The position numbers and the translations under genes were made by a program. From Phytophthora quininea (Eukaryota > Oomycota > Peronosporomycetes > Peronosporales > Peronosporaceae): a stretch of DNA of 32,740 nt. The notes under the pieces were generated by a model. The model ran no database searches. It was not told the origin of the DNA and saw only the letters and a program-made list of their open reading frames with translations. The stretch's first letter is position 1. The number at the start of each line of letters is the position of its first letter. Of the stretch, positions 10,314 through 19,882 are shown piece by piece. The stretch is taken from assembly GCA_011947345.1 (NCBI GenBank), contig JAAVTG010000461.1, forward strand, positions 1 through 32,740, written 5' to 3'.

Positions 10314-11387
10314 CTAGTCGCTGCCAGAACCACTAGCAGCAGAACTCTTGCGACGAGGTCTTTCAGAACGACGTCGTGGGGGAGACGTTGAAGCCGACGA
10401 CGAGCGACGTTCTCCTCTACGAGGTGATGGCGATGAAGATCGAGACGCCGACGACGACAGCGAAGGCGAAGGCGAACGTCGGGAACGGCGACTAGCAAAT
10501 ACCATACACATGTCAATCGCCTGCAAAATTCACAACATACTCTGAATTATACATTCGTACCTCCTCTCTCGCGACCTTCCCCACGTTCTGGAATCCGTCC
10601 ACGTCTATCAGCAGACCGAGAACGAGACCTATTACACCAAAAGCACAGCGCTATCAGATATATCCATACTAAATCTACAACTACCTCAACTCCAACGCAC
10701 CTGCGTCGTCGACGTTTCACCGACGGCGACCGAGACCTCAGTGATCACGTCGACGATGTCTCCTCAGGCTCGGTGAGCGTCTTCTGGAGCTCCTGGAGCG
10801 TCTTCTTGGACTTCTTGGTCTCCTGGGACTTCTCGGTCGTCTTTTGGGGCTCCTGGAGCGTCTCGCTGGACGTCTTTGCTGACTCCTGTCCCTGTGACTC
10901 TCTGGTTTCCTGTCCTGCTTCTCTCTTACCTCTTCCACAGTCGTTTTCTTGTCCTCCAGCACTTTCTTGAACTTCTGCTTGTCCGCTGCGATTTTATCCA
11001 TTTCCTGCTTCTTTCTCTCTAAAGAATCGTGGGGATGCCCGACGGGTGGCTCTGCGCACTGAGCAACAGTTCCCACAGCTCCTGCGTGAAGCTTCCCGCC
11101 TGCTTCTCCAGGAAGCCCGTGAGCGCCAGCTGCAGCTGCTTCGGGTCCAGTTTCTCGTCCACCGTCGGCTCCAGTAGATTGATACAGAGCGACACGACAA
11201 TGTCGTCCTCAAAGCCCAAGAGCTGCGTGATGCGCTCCGTCACCCACTGGTTGATGACCTCGCGCTGCACTTTGGACATGTCCACGCGCTGGGAGAAGAT
11301 TTCAGGGAAGGTCATCTTGGCCAGCAGCTTCTTGTCCTGCTGGAAGAAGCGGCTGTCTTGCGCCGCACTCGTGCCTCGGATCGCCAT
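10314..11387 (-). CDS. SRRM1: SRRM1-like splicing coactivator (PWI domain, RS tail)
   Basis: The start is ATG at 11387 (MAIRGTSAAQDSRF), matching the SRm160 N-terminus. The PWI domain follows (VNQWVTERITQLLGFEDD type block; the helix ends ELWELLLSAQ). A Lys/Glu linker (LERKKQEMDKIAADKQK) leads to an RS-rich tail (RRPRSPRRPRSPRRRSRSS) in two or three more exons, with stop TAG at 10314-10316. Introns lie at 10700-10629 and about 10560-10492. The frame breaks once at 11021-11023, where one more base in the run joins PTIL to LERKKQ, and again near 10740. SRRM1 promotes pre-mRNA splicing and 3'-end processing in the nucleus. The reading frame stays open 5' of 11387 into a different gene (see findings). 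Confidence 0.85.
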
Positions 11388-12420
11388 CGCTTTAGTGAAT
11401 GAAGCGTGTTCTTGTAGAGGAGTAAACTTAGATATAGTTCGTATATAGAAATATACTAATGCACTGCTAGAAGGGTCTTCATCACGTTTGCAGATGTACA
11501 CTTTTCGAGAAGCAGGCTTCGCTGCATACGGGAAAATCATGACTAGCAGTGGCTGGTCGAGTTCTTGGAATCCAAGTCTGGACGGAGACTCCAAGGCTTT
11601 TCTCTTCTTGATGGAAATGTTAGTCGAGAGTATACGAGACAACAGCACACTCAGAAACGCGATTTTGCTGTCAACAGGAAGCTGTTCGTTAGCTTTTGGA
11701 AGGTATTTAAGGTGGTGTCGTCTACAAGGGCTTCCAAGAACTCCACACAAGAAACCAAGGGCCTCTGTCAAGTCCAAGCTCTCGAGGGTGTCCAGGAGAT
11801 CGCTCGGACGGCGGAGATAATGCAAGACGTCTGGCTGGAAGGATCCCACCTCGTAAACTTCCACCGAATGCGCCGCCTGAGCGAGGACCTACCGCTACCA
11901 GACCTAGACCAGGCATTCTATCGTCATTGTCTCTCTGGTGTCATGGATGATTGGGGACACCAATCGGCACCTCCTCCGCCACCTCCTTCGCCACTGCCTA
12001 CTCAAGTGCGGCCACAGCGCCATGCATGACTTCATGGATAGCTAGCAGTCCAGACCAACGGTGGCGTGCCGCCAGAGCGTAAAGATCAGGAGGAGCGAAG
12101 GCAGCCTCAAAACGCGGCAGTTACTTGTCTCAACGAGACTATTAGACTCTTCAGGGATATTCGAAGCAGCATCGTCGAGTACGTTTCGTTGTCTATGGGG
12201 TGAGGGGACGTCTTCTGGAAGGTGAGGCCGCCACCATGGCTAAAATTGCACGTACTGTGGTGAAGACAACGTTCAAGAAGTGACTGCGCCAATACATCCG
12301 TTTCCGATTCGTTCAAGAAGACGATGACAAACTCTCCTATGCCACAACACCGAGAATCCTTGATAGATATCTGCATTCTTCTCGCAGAGGTCTCACCACA
12401 TATCATGAAGGTGAACACGC
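11388..12420 (-). pseudogene. LRR-like paralogue family, copy D (degraded)
   Basis: The 5' part (12418-12107) reads VFTFMICGETSARRMQISIK and GEFVIVFLNES, aligning by eye with AVFVCGNVQFSF and MIVVLVKG of copy B. The middle (about 12100-11890) has many stops. The 3' part (11864-about 11430) reads DLLDTLESLDLTEALGFL and LLVMIFPYAAKPASRKVYI, matching the C-terminal 'FAAxPxxxKVYV' block of copy C. It is a full-length but internally decayed member on the same strand as the 3.9-7.0 kb array and directly upstream of SRRM1. The proline-rich stretch at 11960-12010 may be an insertion. Function is unknown. Confidence 0.55.
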
Positions 12421-12514
12421 TATCAATCTGCTCCGTGTGTGGCTGGTTCTAACGCCTGACCCAGAGACAATTGCTATGAATGAAAAAAAACACTTTATCT
12501 AGAAGGGGTATGAG

Positions 12515-13680
12515 ATGTTAACCTGGATGGAGTCGTTTGCCCACGACCATCCAGGACAGAAAGGTACTGGTTTGTGCACCTTGCTGCCTTTGACTACGAG
12601 CTATTCGCTGGGATACATAATCATTACACCGTCTACTTTTCATGGCATCTGCAGTCGAATTTTCAAGTGTGCCAGTGTCAACGTTCTGAACTGTCCGGTT
12701 GGACATCTCGGCGACCTCAGCGGGACCTCCATCCACAGACTCTGCCTGCTAACTTAGGGTTTTTATGTCTCACAACTCGCTAGTGCTACAAGGCGCTTTG
12801 ACAACCGTGCTAAATCCGACGGCTATGGAGTTTCAGTAGTTTTCTCTCGACCACGACGCCCGGAGGAGCTGACGCTGAACGACATCGACATGGCCAAAGA
12901 AGCTGCTGAATGGGATTCGCCGTCAATAGTGATCGGAGTGGATCCAGGGCTCCGAGCACTGCGCACCACAGCACGAGTGAGAGCTGTGCCAAGACAGCGT
13001 CGTCGGCGACGCCGCTGGTTGCCAAACGCGGGCTGCGTCAGCACCGACGAAAACACGACACTACCGCTCGCAGCAGGATTTTGTTTCGATCAGTGCCCAC
13101 GAGTACCAGCACCTCTCCAGAACGTCGAAGTTCCAATTCTGGATGGAGCGCCTCAAGGCAACGGAACCATGGTATCGGCGTATCATTGACAGCATGCCGG
13201 TATTTAAGTCCGTCAGCCTCGCCACGTTCCTGCAGGGCCCGCCATTCTTTTGAGTCACCGCGGTATCTTGGTGGCCTTTAGCGCAGATGAAGGGTTGCGT
13301 AGTTAGAGGTTCCTCCGGGCGCGCCGACAGATGCATGCGCTGGATGCACTGGCACACCCCTCGAGTCTCACTAATCCGGGAGGGGCGTGGGGGGCGATCG
13401 GCAATCCCCCGTGCTGATACAGCGCTTTAAAGAGGCGCTGCCAGAGAGGGCTACAGTCGTGACACTGGACGAGTTCAGAATTAGCAAGACGTGCTCGCTG
13501 TGCCACGGCCTCGTGAGCCGGCGAAACTACTGCTCCCGATAAACAAGGCAACATGGTGCACACGTCATGCAACGCTCTCCAGCGCTGCACAACCAGGTCA
13601 TGGCGGGCAAATTTCTGAAACCGCGATGTCAATTCTGAAGAGTCTGCTTGCTGAACAAGAACGACCGTCAGCTTTCTGAC
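12515..13680 (+). pseudogene. Fanzor (eukaryotic TnpB-like RNA-guided nuclease) relic
   Basis: Family blocks occur in order but in several frames. PLTTSYSLGYIIITPSTFHG is the upstream region. The beta-strand block KSDGYGVSVVFSRP comes next. RuvC-I reads VIGVDPGLRAL, with its Asp at 12941-12943. A long helical region follows (SAHEYQHLSRTSKFQFWMER, MPVFKSVSLATFLQG). RuvC-II reads VVTLDEFRISKTCSLCHG, with its Glu at 13471-13473 and a CxxC zinc-ribbon half. RuvC-III reads NRDVN, with its Asp at 13625-13627. All three catalytic acids survive. In-frame stops at 13251 (TGA), 13304 (TAG) and 13616 (TGA), plus at least two frame changes, make it non-functional as it stands. Fanzors are TnpB-derived nucleases carried by eukaryotic transposons; I could not find terminal repeats or a guide-RNA region. 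Confidence 0.75.
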
Positions 13681-15594
13681 GAGCGAATGACTAGCGACAA
13701 CCAGAACTTCGTGGTTGTAAAGTCCGACTAGATAGGACCATGCCAACCCATAGGGTGTCGAACAGGCCCATCTCGGAGCCTGTGTAGGAGACAGAATCCC
13801 AATGTAGGAGTTAGAGATCACAATGGTGGTCTATTAGGAGCACAGGTTCGCTAGGATCAGTGCCCTTCAATGCAGAAATCTCCACTGCCCACCGGCATCT
13901 TTGAATGTGCTACCAAAACCGGGACTGAATTAGGTATCATACATGTAACGATCAGGTTCTGGAGCCCCTGTGACGGACTAGTTTGAGTGTGAAGCAATGC
14001 GAATATCGTAACGTGAATATTACGGTCGTAAAGAGCAAAGAAAATGTAGTTTGACAGCACGCTTCTATTGCAGTAGATATGCTCACGGCCGCTGTAGGCA
14101 CCCTCCAACATTTACCCTAAAATCGACGCCTCAAGTTCCGGGACGCTATGATTGAGCACACTGAGCACAGTTCTCGTAGTAGACGCCTCAACTGTCAGTG
14201 CTTTCGAGCAGCGTTAGCCCCCTCTCTTTAAGTTAAGCCTTCTCCACGTTGTTGAACTCGCTTTTTCTCTCCTGCGTCCCCTTTACACAGCAGCATTTGG
14301 CGCAGTTTACCCCAGCAATCGGACAAGCCGCTCATTCTCCTATTTTTGCCGCCGTTTCTGCAAGTTTGAGCCGTCTCCTTACTCCTTCCTTCTCACTAAC
14401 TAACTCATTGCTTCCACCACCATTAAGATACCCTTGCGAGGCTCGCGGAGGCATTTTGACCAGCTTATTCTTCGACTTTCCGATGCTTGAAACCATCGAT
14501 TCCCCCTTTGCGTACAAAACGTAGATCCCCATAACGGGAAGCTAAGTGGTGATGCAGCCAATGTACACCGCTGAATTGGGCTCTTGCTGTCACCAAATCG
14601 GGATTCAGCATGCGCCGAGGCATCTACTTTCGCACCACGGTCTCAACAGCCCCTCTTATCTTGTCCTGGCCGTCCACAGCAGCGCTCATACCCAGAGGTA
14701 TCTTCAACACTTTCGAGCAGGTCTCTACGACTAAAAGTCGGATTCCCCAGCTGCACACCATTCGAAAGCTCTTCTCATCTTTTACATAAAACGCGTGTCT
14801 GTGTGTCTGTTAGTCCCCCTTTTCAGGACTTTTGGTTAGTACACTAACCTGAGCATTTAGTGTCAATGAATGATTAGTGTTGGTTTTTTTATTATAGTTA
14901 CAAACACTAATTCTCTTAGCTAACGGCTAAGAGTATAGCGGTCATTACCGTCATTAGTACTGAATTTTTGAATATCAGGTACCGAAACGGCTACTGAGAT
15001 TGCAGTTGGAGCGAATAAGCTGGTGTTTTCTATGGAGAGCTGTCTAAGGGACGGCCTCCGAAGCGTCCCCTTTTTATCATCAATTTTTTACATCCTCTCC
15101 TAAGTAAAACAACTTTTCCGGGAGCGATGCTTAATCGTATAGATCAGGCGTCGCGGGCCGGTCGTGACGCTAGATTTACGAAAAAGAGCGATGGTCATTC
15201 GCGCAGAGCGTCGTTCATACAGAGCAGAGTGATGCAAGAGTGATGGCAGCTACACGGCGAACTGAAGAATGGTTAGGCCGACCGGGCGGCGGTCGCCCGC
15301 TGGCCGCGACGAGGCGCTTCGAGACCACAAAAATCTCACCGAAGCGAGCACATTGCAGCGCCACTCCCGGCACAAAAACGAATAGCAAAACAAAGCGGAC
15401 GCGGTGCCAGCGGCGAGACAAGACACTTCTGTAAGGCCAGCGCGTAAATTTGTTGCATATTTACTCATCTGCTAATGTGTGGCGTGTCAAGTTGATGCTA
15501 CAGAAGTAGCTCGAAATTGCCGTCTAATTGAACTTCCGACGTCGGTGCTCCGCATCCATGGGTGGTGAACGGCGCGTGCAACTGCCGCTGCCGT
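13681..15594. other. Gene-poor stretch between Fanzor relic and SET gene
   Basis: No convincing gene is visible. A minus-strand ORF whose ATG is at 14454 (MPPRASQGYLNGGG, then KLAETAAKIGE) has some gag-like flavour but only about 40 codons. An 8-bp hairpin (CTCTTAGC/GCTAAGAG) lies near 14914-14934 in an AT-rich segment. It may hold remnants of the Fanzor carrier transposon or of retroelements; I cannot define ends. Confidence 0.4.
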
Positions 15595-15666
15595 GGATAT
15601 GTGTGGAGATGTCGCCGCGGATATTGGTGACGATGTTGCCACGGATGTTTGTGGAGATTTGGCAGC
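15595..15666 (+). repeat. Three-unit 24-bp minisatellite
   Basis: Three adjacent 24-bp units start at 15595, 15619 and 15643, each GGAT(A/G)T followed by a GTG(G/A)(A/C)GATGT-like core. Being a multiple of three, the array is open in several frames; on the minus strand it gives octads of the type SPxxSxAT. It lies just 3' of the SET gene stop. Confidence 0.6.
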
Positions 15667-15717
15667 TACCACCGTTTGTGCGATGTTGATGACACTGGGG
15701 AGCCCCGCGGAGCTTGG

Positions 15718-16260
15718 TCATGGTTTCTGCCGTTGACACTCAACGCAGCTCGACCACCCACAGCGACAGCGGAACCAGATATCGTTGTTGGTAGCTACCA
15801 GGGTGTAGCTGACACAAATCTCTTGTAGCAGTTCGACATCGCACAGCGTACAGGTGCCGATACACGTGGATGCGCCGCATTGATATTCGAAGTAGGCGGC
15901 ATTCGGACAGCATGAATGGTTCACAAACCGGCTCATGTTGCCGTGTGTTGAGGCGTCGATGAAAACGTGGCGGCCGTTAGCAGTTAGATGATGGATCTGC
16001 ATGGTATAATCGGGGTAGTTCCTGCCGCCTTCTTGTCCTCGTCAATCAGCTCACTGACGTACTCCACGACAAACGAGTGCTTTGGTATTTTCCGAGCGGC
16101 AGCCACCCTAAGACCACACGCAGGCGCGATCAGTAGTAGTGATCTCTCCTCAATGAAGCGATTGACATGAATGGAGCTGGACCCACTGACACCAACGCAT
16201 ACGGAATTGCATACGCACGCCTCATAGCGCGGGTAGTCAAATTGGGGCGCCTTCGATGTA
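15718..16260 (-). CDS. SET-domain (AWS-SET-post-SET) methyltransferase-like protein
   Basis: An AWS-like cysteine run (ACVCNSVCVGVSGS) leads into the SET N-terminal part GLRVAAARKIPKHSFVVEYVSELID, read here in two overlapping parts. The core has HVFIDASTHGNMSRFVNHSC with the NHSC signature and CPNAAYFEY. ICVSYT is the usual Tyr-containing strand. The post-SET motif is WFRCRCGWSSC, and the stop is at 15718. A frame break at 16021-16022 is repaired by one more base in a two-base run. The order AWS-SET-post-SET is that of SET2/ASH1/NSD histone H3 lysine methyltransferases. The 5' end is not defined; the minus-strand ORFs at 16370-16818 may be upstream exons. It could be a partial copy, as oomycetes carry degraded SET genes. 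Confidence 0.7.
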
Positions 16261-16282
16261 GCTCCGTTGAAGAAGTTAGCAA

Positions 16283-16303
16283 TGGTGGTGGTGGTGGTGG
16301 TGG
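16283..16303 (+). repeat. (TGG)7 microsatellite
   Basis: Seven TGG triplets run in tandem, followed by a G-run. On the minus strand they encode a poly-His/Pro-type stretch, in or near the possible upstream exons of the SET gene. Confidence 0.8.
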
Positions 16304-16304
16304 G

Positions 16305-17435
16305 GGTTACGTGCGAGGGCTACGGCATCTCCATTGCGTTTGTACGAAGTGGCTGTGCCAGCTGTGAGGTTATGAAGAGCCGCATTTCGTTAGTTGCGTA
16401 CGACCACGGCAGTAGAATGGAGGCAAGTGCTTGATTAGGTAGAGAAGGTTGGTATCTTGAGCCCAACTAATCAGCTCCTCTTTCCTAGCGAGTATTTCGA
16501 GTAGACTTGGCCCTGAGAAAACCATCGTTTTGTGGGATTTCACCCAACCCACGTCTTTAAAAATACTAATCTCCAGTCTGGCGCAATCCCACTTTGAGAA
16601 GAAAAAGAAAAATTATAGGGCCCGGCCCTTTCTTCTCCTCTGCGCAGGGACTCTGTGTCTGACTGGCCACCGTGCTTGCTGCGCTTGGTCTGTTCAGGCG
16701 GAAACAACCACTTCCTCTCCCGCAGTCCTCCAAACCACGGTTCGCTGAACCGTTCACATACCTCAGCGACGGTCACGGAGCTGAATGGCGCTACAAGTTT
16801 CAACAGCTCATGATTCATGCGACGGATGGCGAACGGCTGGATCGAAATGGAGGCTTAATATAGCGACCAGTTGGATCAAAATGGCGGCACGTCTTGGAAG
16901 CAACGGCATGCCCAAGCCGACACCACGTCAACTGACTTGCGGTTATACTTGCCGCTGAAAACGATTTGGTCACAACTTTGAGTGGCAGATCGTAGTGCAA
17001 AGGTGAAACCAAGAATTTGTCGCGATCGTTTTTTGTGGTCTAGGGTATATTGGATTGGGAAAGGCGACTGGTAGGAAGCAGCGCACATGGAGTAATAACA
17101 GTGTTTACATGGGCAGTGGGGTTTTAGATGTGATATGGGCGGTGCCGGCCAGTGGGCGGATCGCATCTTGAATGCTCATGGTGGCAGATCTCACAGCAAG
17201 GAACTGTCAACATTGATGACAAGCTCATCTCCAAAATGCCAGCAGCGACACTGATGAACACGCTAGAGTCTGAGCTGGTAATCTCCAGTTGGGATCATAT
17301 ACGGTACAGATCAGCATTTTGAACATGTGTCGTTTTTGCAGGATCAGCTTTGAGATCTGAAAATGCACGGTCACCCGAAGGCCACGTAGAATCTCTGCCA
17401 TAAATGTTTGGGAGAAGGAAGGCTCATTTGGTAAC
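16305..17435. other. Coding-like minus-strand ORFs and intergenic sequence
   Basis: Minus-strand ORFs at 16552-16370 (SHKTMVFSGPSLLEILARKE) and 16818-16540 (MNHELLKLVAPFSSVTVAEV, ERFSEPWFGGLRERKW) look protein-like. They could be 5' exons of the SET gene or a transposon passenger; I do not recognise a domain. From about 16820 to 17435 nothing is convincing. A short direct repeat, TGGATC(G/A)AAATGG(A/C)GG, occurs near 16840 and again near 16872. Confidence 0.35.
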
Positions 17436-18977
17436 ATGCTGCTTCCAGCTCAATCTCTCCCGGGCACTACTGGGCCTCTAGGCAACACTGGCAGCGTCTT
17501 ACCACGACGTCCAAGGGGTCAAGTTCGTCAGGAAATCAGCACGTGCTACTTCCGAGGATTTAAGTACACGCGTGCCTGGGCGTCGTCAAGAAAGACGTCC
17601 TACCGGTGCAGCCATTGGCGTCAAGGCTGCCCCGGCACGATGTCCTTCTTCATCAGTACCATGGGCTACACCGCTGGGTGACCCCACACCTGCCGAAATG
17701 TTGGTGCTACTGGCACTATCCTCGTGGACGTCTCTAACGCATGAAGGACCGAGTGGACACGCTGGCCATCGAACAAGTCGCGCTTCCTGCGCGGAGCATA
17801 TGAGAAGTCGTGCGGGGCGAGTTTTACGGTGCTAACAATGCGAATGTTATCCGTGGTCTATCGGAGCCTCAAGTTCTTCGTTGTGTGTACCAAGCGAGAA
17901 GCCGACACTTCAGTGGAGAAGTACACGGTGCAATCGAAATTCCGCCACTGTTCACCGCACTGAACGAAGCTGTTTCGTTTTCAATTTCACCACGTCACGG
18001 TGAACCGCGAGAATCTCAGCAAGCCCACACGACTAATTGGCTGGGCTTACCCGTCCCTCATTAACCTGCTTCGCTACCACGGGGCTACGATTTTTGTCGA
18101 TGGCACATTCCGGTGTGTGCCACCTGGGTTTAAGTAATGCGTCATCTTCATGGTGTGATAGAGCTTTGTGGCTATTTGTTCCTGTATACTACGTCTTGAG
18201 CATTTCGCGCAGTGGAGATTTATTTTGGGACATGACACTCTTTGTAGTGCAAGGCACGGATCAACAGCTTGAGCCAGTAGAGGTCGTGTGTGACTTCGAG
18301 TGCGCTTTAATTGATGCTGTGCGGACGCAATTCCCCAGCGCGATCATTCTTGGTTGCCTCTTCCATCTGAAGAAGGCACTCAGGCGCGCTATGAAGCGGT
18401 TTCTGATCCCGGAGAAGGAGTGTGTCATCGCCATGACTCGTGGGGTGCTGGACATCCTGACTGTTGTTGAGCACAATCTTGTTGAGCACAATCTTGTTGA
18501 GCGCGGCATTAAATGGGTCAAACGTGAGATTCGCCAGCGCTGTGTAGGAGATGGAATTGGGTATTCTAAAGTCAAGTGGCGAGGATTCTGGGCCTATTTC
18601 CAGCGGACATGGCAGAAGCAGTTCGGTGTCGACGTGTGGAATGTGGCGGGTCTAAACAACGAGCTCATCGCCCGCACCAACACCCACTGGAACGGTTCAA
18701 CAGGGAGATCAATAACCGGTTTCCGAAGCCTCGGCTGAATATGGCTACGTTTGTAGGTGTGATCAAAAACCTTTCTGCTGAGTATGTTCAACGTCTTGCT
18801 GGCGTTCTCCGTGGACGAGCGCGGCGCTCGCAACTCGAATGAATCCAACTGCCCGAGCCGGTTGAGATACCGAATGACATTGACGATGAGTCTGATGATG
18901 ACGAGGCAGCGGTTGCTGAGCTGGCGTCCAACAGCTCATCGGATTAGGAGATCGAGGAGGACGAGGAAGAGCAGTAA
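17436..18977 (+). pseudogene. MULE (Mutator-like) transposase, frame-broken
   Basis: A FLYWCH/WRKY-like Cys-His region comes first (GFKYTRAWASSRKTSYRCSH, WRQGCPG). Next is EFYGANNANVIRGLSEPQV, then the MULE DDE domain: IFVDGTFRCVPPGFKQCV (first Asp), VVCDFECALIDAV (second Asp), GCLFHLKKALRR (CxxH signature) and NNELIARTNT. The next frame supplies PLERFNREINNRFPK; a one-base longer C-run at 18683-18685 would join them. The C-terminus is acidic (DDESDDDE) with an internal TAG near 18946-18948 and ends at 18977. At least three frames are used. I found no convincing terminal inverted repeats or 9-bp duplication, so the element limits are unknown. The transposase class is established; degradation versus assembly error is open. 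Confidence 0.8.
18466..18495 (+). repeat. 15-bp tandem duplication inside the MULE transposase
   Basis: GTTGAGCACAATCTT occurs twice in tandem (18466-18480 and 18481-18495) and is followed by a diverged third start, GTTGAGCGCGG. It keeps the reading frame and adds five residues (VEHNL twice). Confidence 0.85.
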
Positions 18978-19195
18978 CAGGAGAAGCCACAACTCGATAA
19001 TCCTTTGCCAAGGATTAAAAGTTGTAGGACTAGAAGATAGCTTAGTGATAGCAAGATCTAACTGGGAGAGATTAATAAACGTCAGCTTACCTCACTGTCG
19101 TGTTGCTTCCATGGACTCCTGTTAGCCTCCTGATCACTCTCAGAGTAAGTTGGTCTGATTCAAGAGCAGATCTGTACCATATATGATCCCAATGA

Positions 19196-19480
19196 GATTT
19201 TACCTCTGAGCTTGCTTACCAAATAAACGACGAAGGCCGCGCCCCGTTTCTATGCCTCGACGAGATCCGCGACTTCATCACGGACGCCAATCCTCCCGCA
19301 ACGACAAACGTCTCTCTACAAATGTGCGCTGTTTCGGCCAAGGAGACTGTCGAACATTTCCACCTCGAGCTGATCGACTACGACTACTTTGACTGCATCA
19401 ACGAAGTCATCTTCATACTGAGCAAGTTGGATCAGCAGAGTCGGAGCAAGTTCGTCTTTTCACTGACTCCGTGGAAGTAA
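19196..19480 (+). CDS. Unidentified coding-like segment without a start
   Basis: A 94-codon open frame, stop to stop, has strong codon-like composition (mostly C or G at third positions) and a globular-looking product: NDEGRAPFLCLDEIRDFITD, ETVEHFHLELIDYDYFDC, FILSKLDQQSRSKFVFSL. There is no ATG at its 5' end (the first Met is internal, at about residue 43), so it is a 3' exon or the remains of a gene. It follows the MULE and precedes about 400 bp without genes. I do not recognise the family. Confidence 0.4.
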   Translation, partial: DFTSELAYQINDEGRAPFLCLDEIRDFITDANPPATTNVSLQMCAVSAKETVEHFHLELIDYDYFDCINEVIFILSKLDQQSRSKFVFSLTPWK

Positions 19481-19882
19481 AAAAAAGCGCTCTGTACCCG
19501 ACATGTGGTCGTTTGAGGTTGGCAAGGCATACTGTTTCGTGAAAATGCATGGTCTCAAAATGCCCAGCTAGTGCTTGTCATTCTAAATACATTGGTCATG
19601 AACAACGCTATCCAACAGCCATAGCTTATATTTGTATCCGTCAAGCTGGTAAATAAAACTATTTTTGCTTTCCGCTTATGTTAGCTAAGGGACGTTGCAC
19701 GCATAGCGAAGCGGGCGTGGCCCAGTATAGGTAAGCCATGAGTGCAGAGAAAACACTAATTTCGTGTCAAAATGAAGTTGAGGCACACATTTTCGTAGAA
19801 AAGAAAAAAATCTCAATTCTGGCCGAGCGGAGGCATGTTGGCTATAAAGCGATGCATTAAGTGTTGAATGGCTAATGGATTG
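19481..19882. other. Intergenic, nothing recognised
   Basis: AT-richer DNA with poly-A tracts (after 19478 and near 19800). No ORF, repeat or RNA gene can be supported. Confidence 0.5.

Noticed and set aside
14332..14532. Minus-strand gag-like ORF (MPPRASQGY..., KLAETAAKIGE)
   Set aside because: Only about 40 codons from its ATG, with no nucleocapsid knuckle, protease or LTR nearby; not enough to call a retroelement.
14914..14934. 8-bp hairpin CTCTTAGC/GCTAAGAG
   Set aside because: Short, in AT-rich DNA, and expected by chance at this length.
15022..15082. GGGACG...CGTCCC small palindrome as a transposon end
   Set aside because: No partner copy in inverted orientation was found; the similar GGGACG near 19690 is in the same orientation and short.
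16830..19140. Search for terminal inverted repeats of the MULE
   Set aside because: No pair of long complementary ends or 9-bp duplication could be matched by eye around the transposase.
19715..19735. tRNA box-A-like TGGCCCAGTATAGG, possible SINE
   Set aside because: No box B (GGTTCGANNCC) follows within 30-60 nt and no cloverleaf could be drawn.
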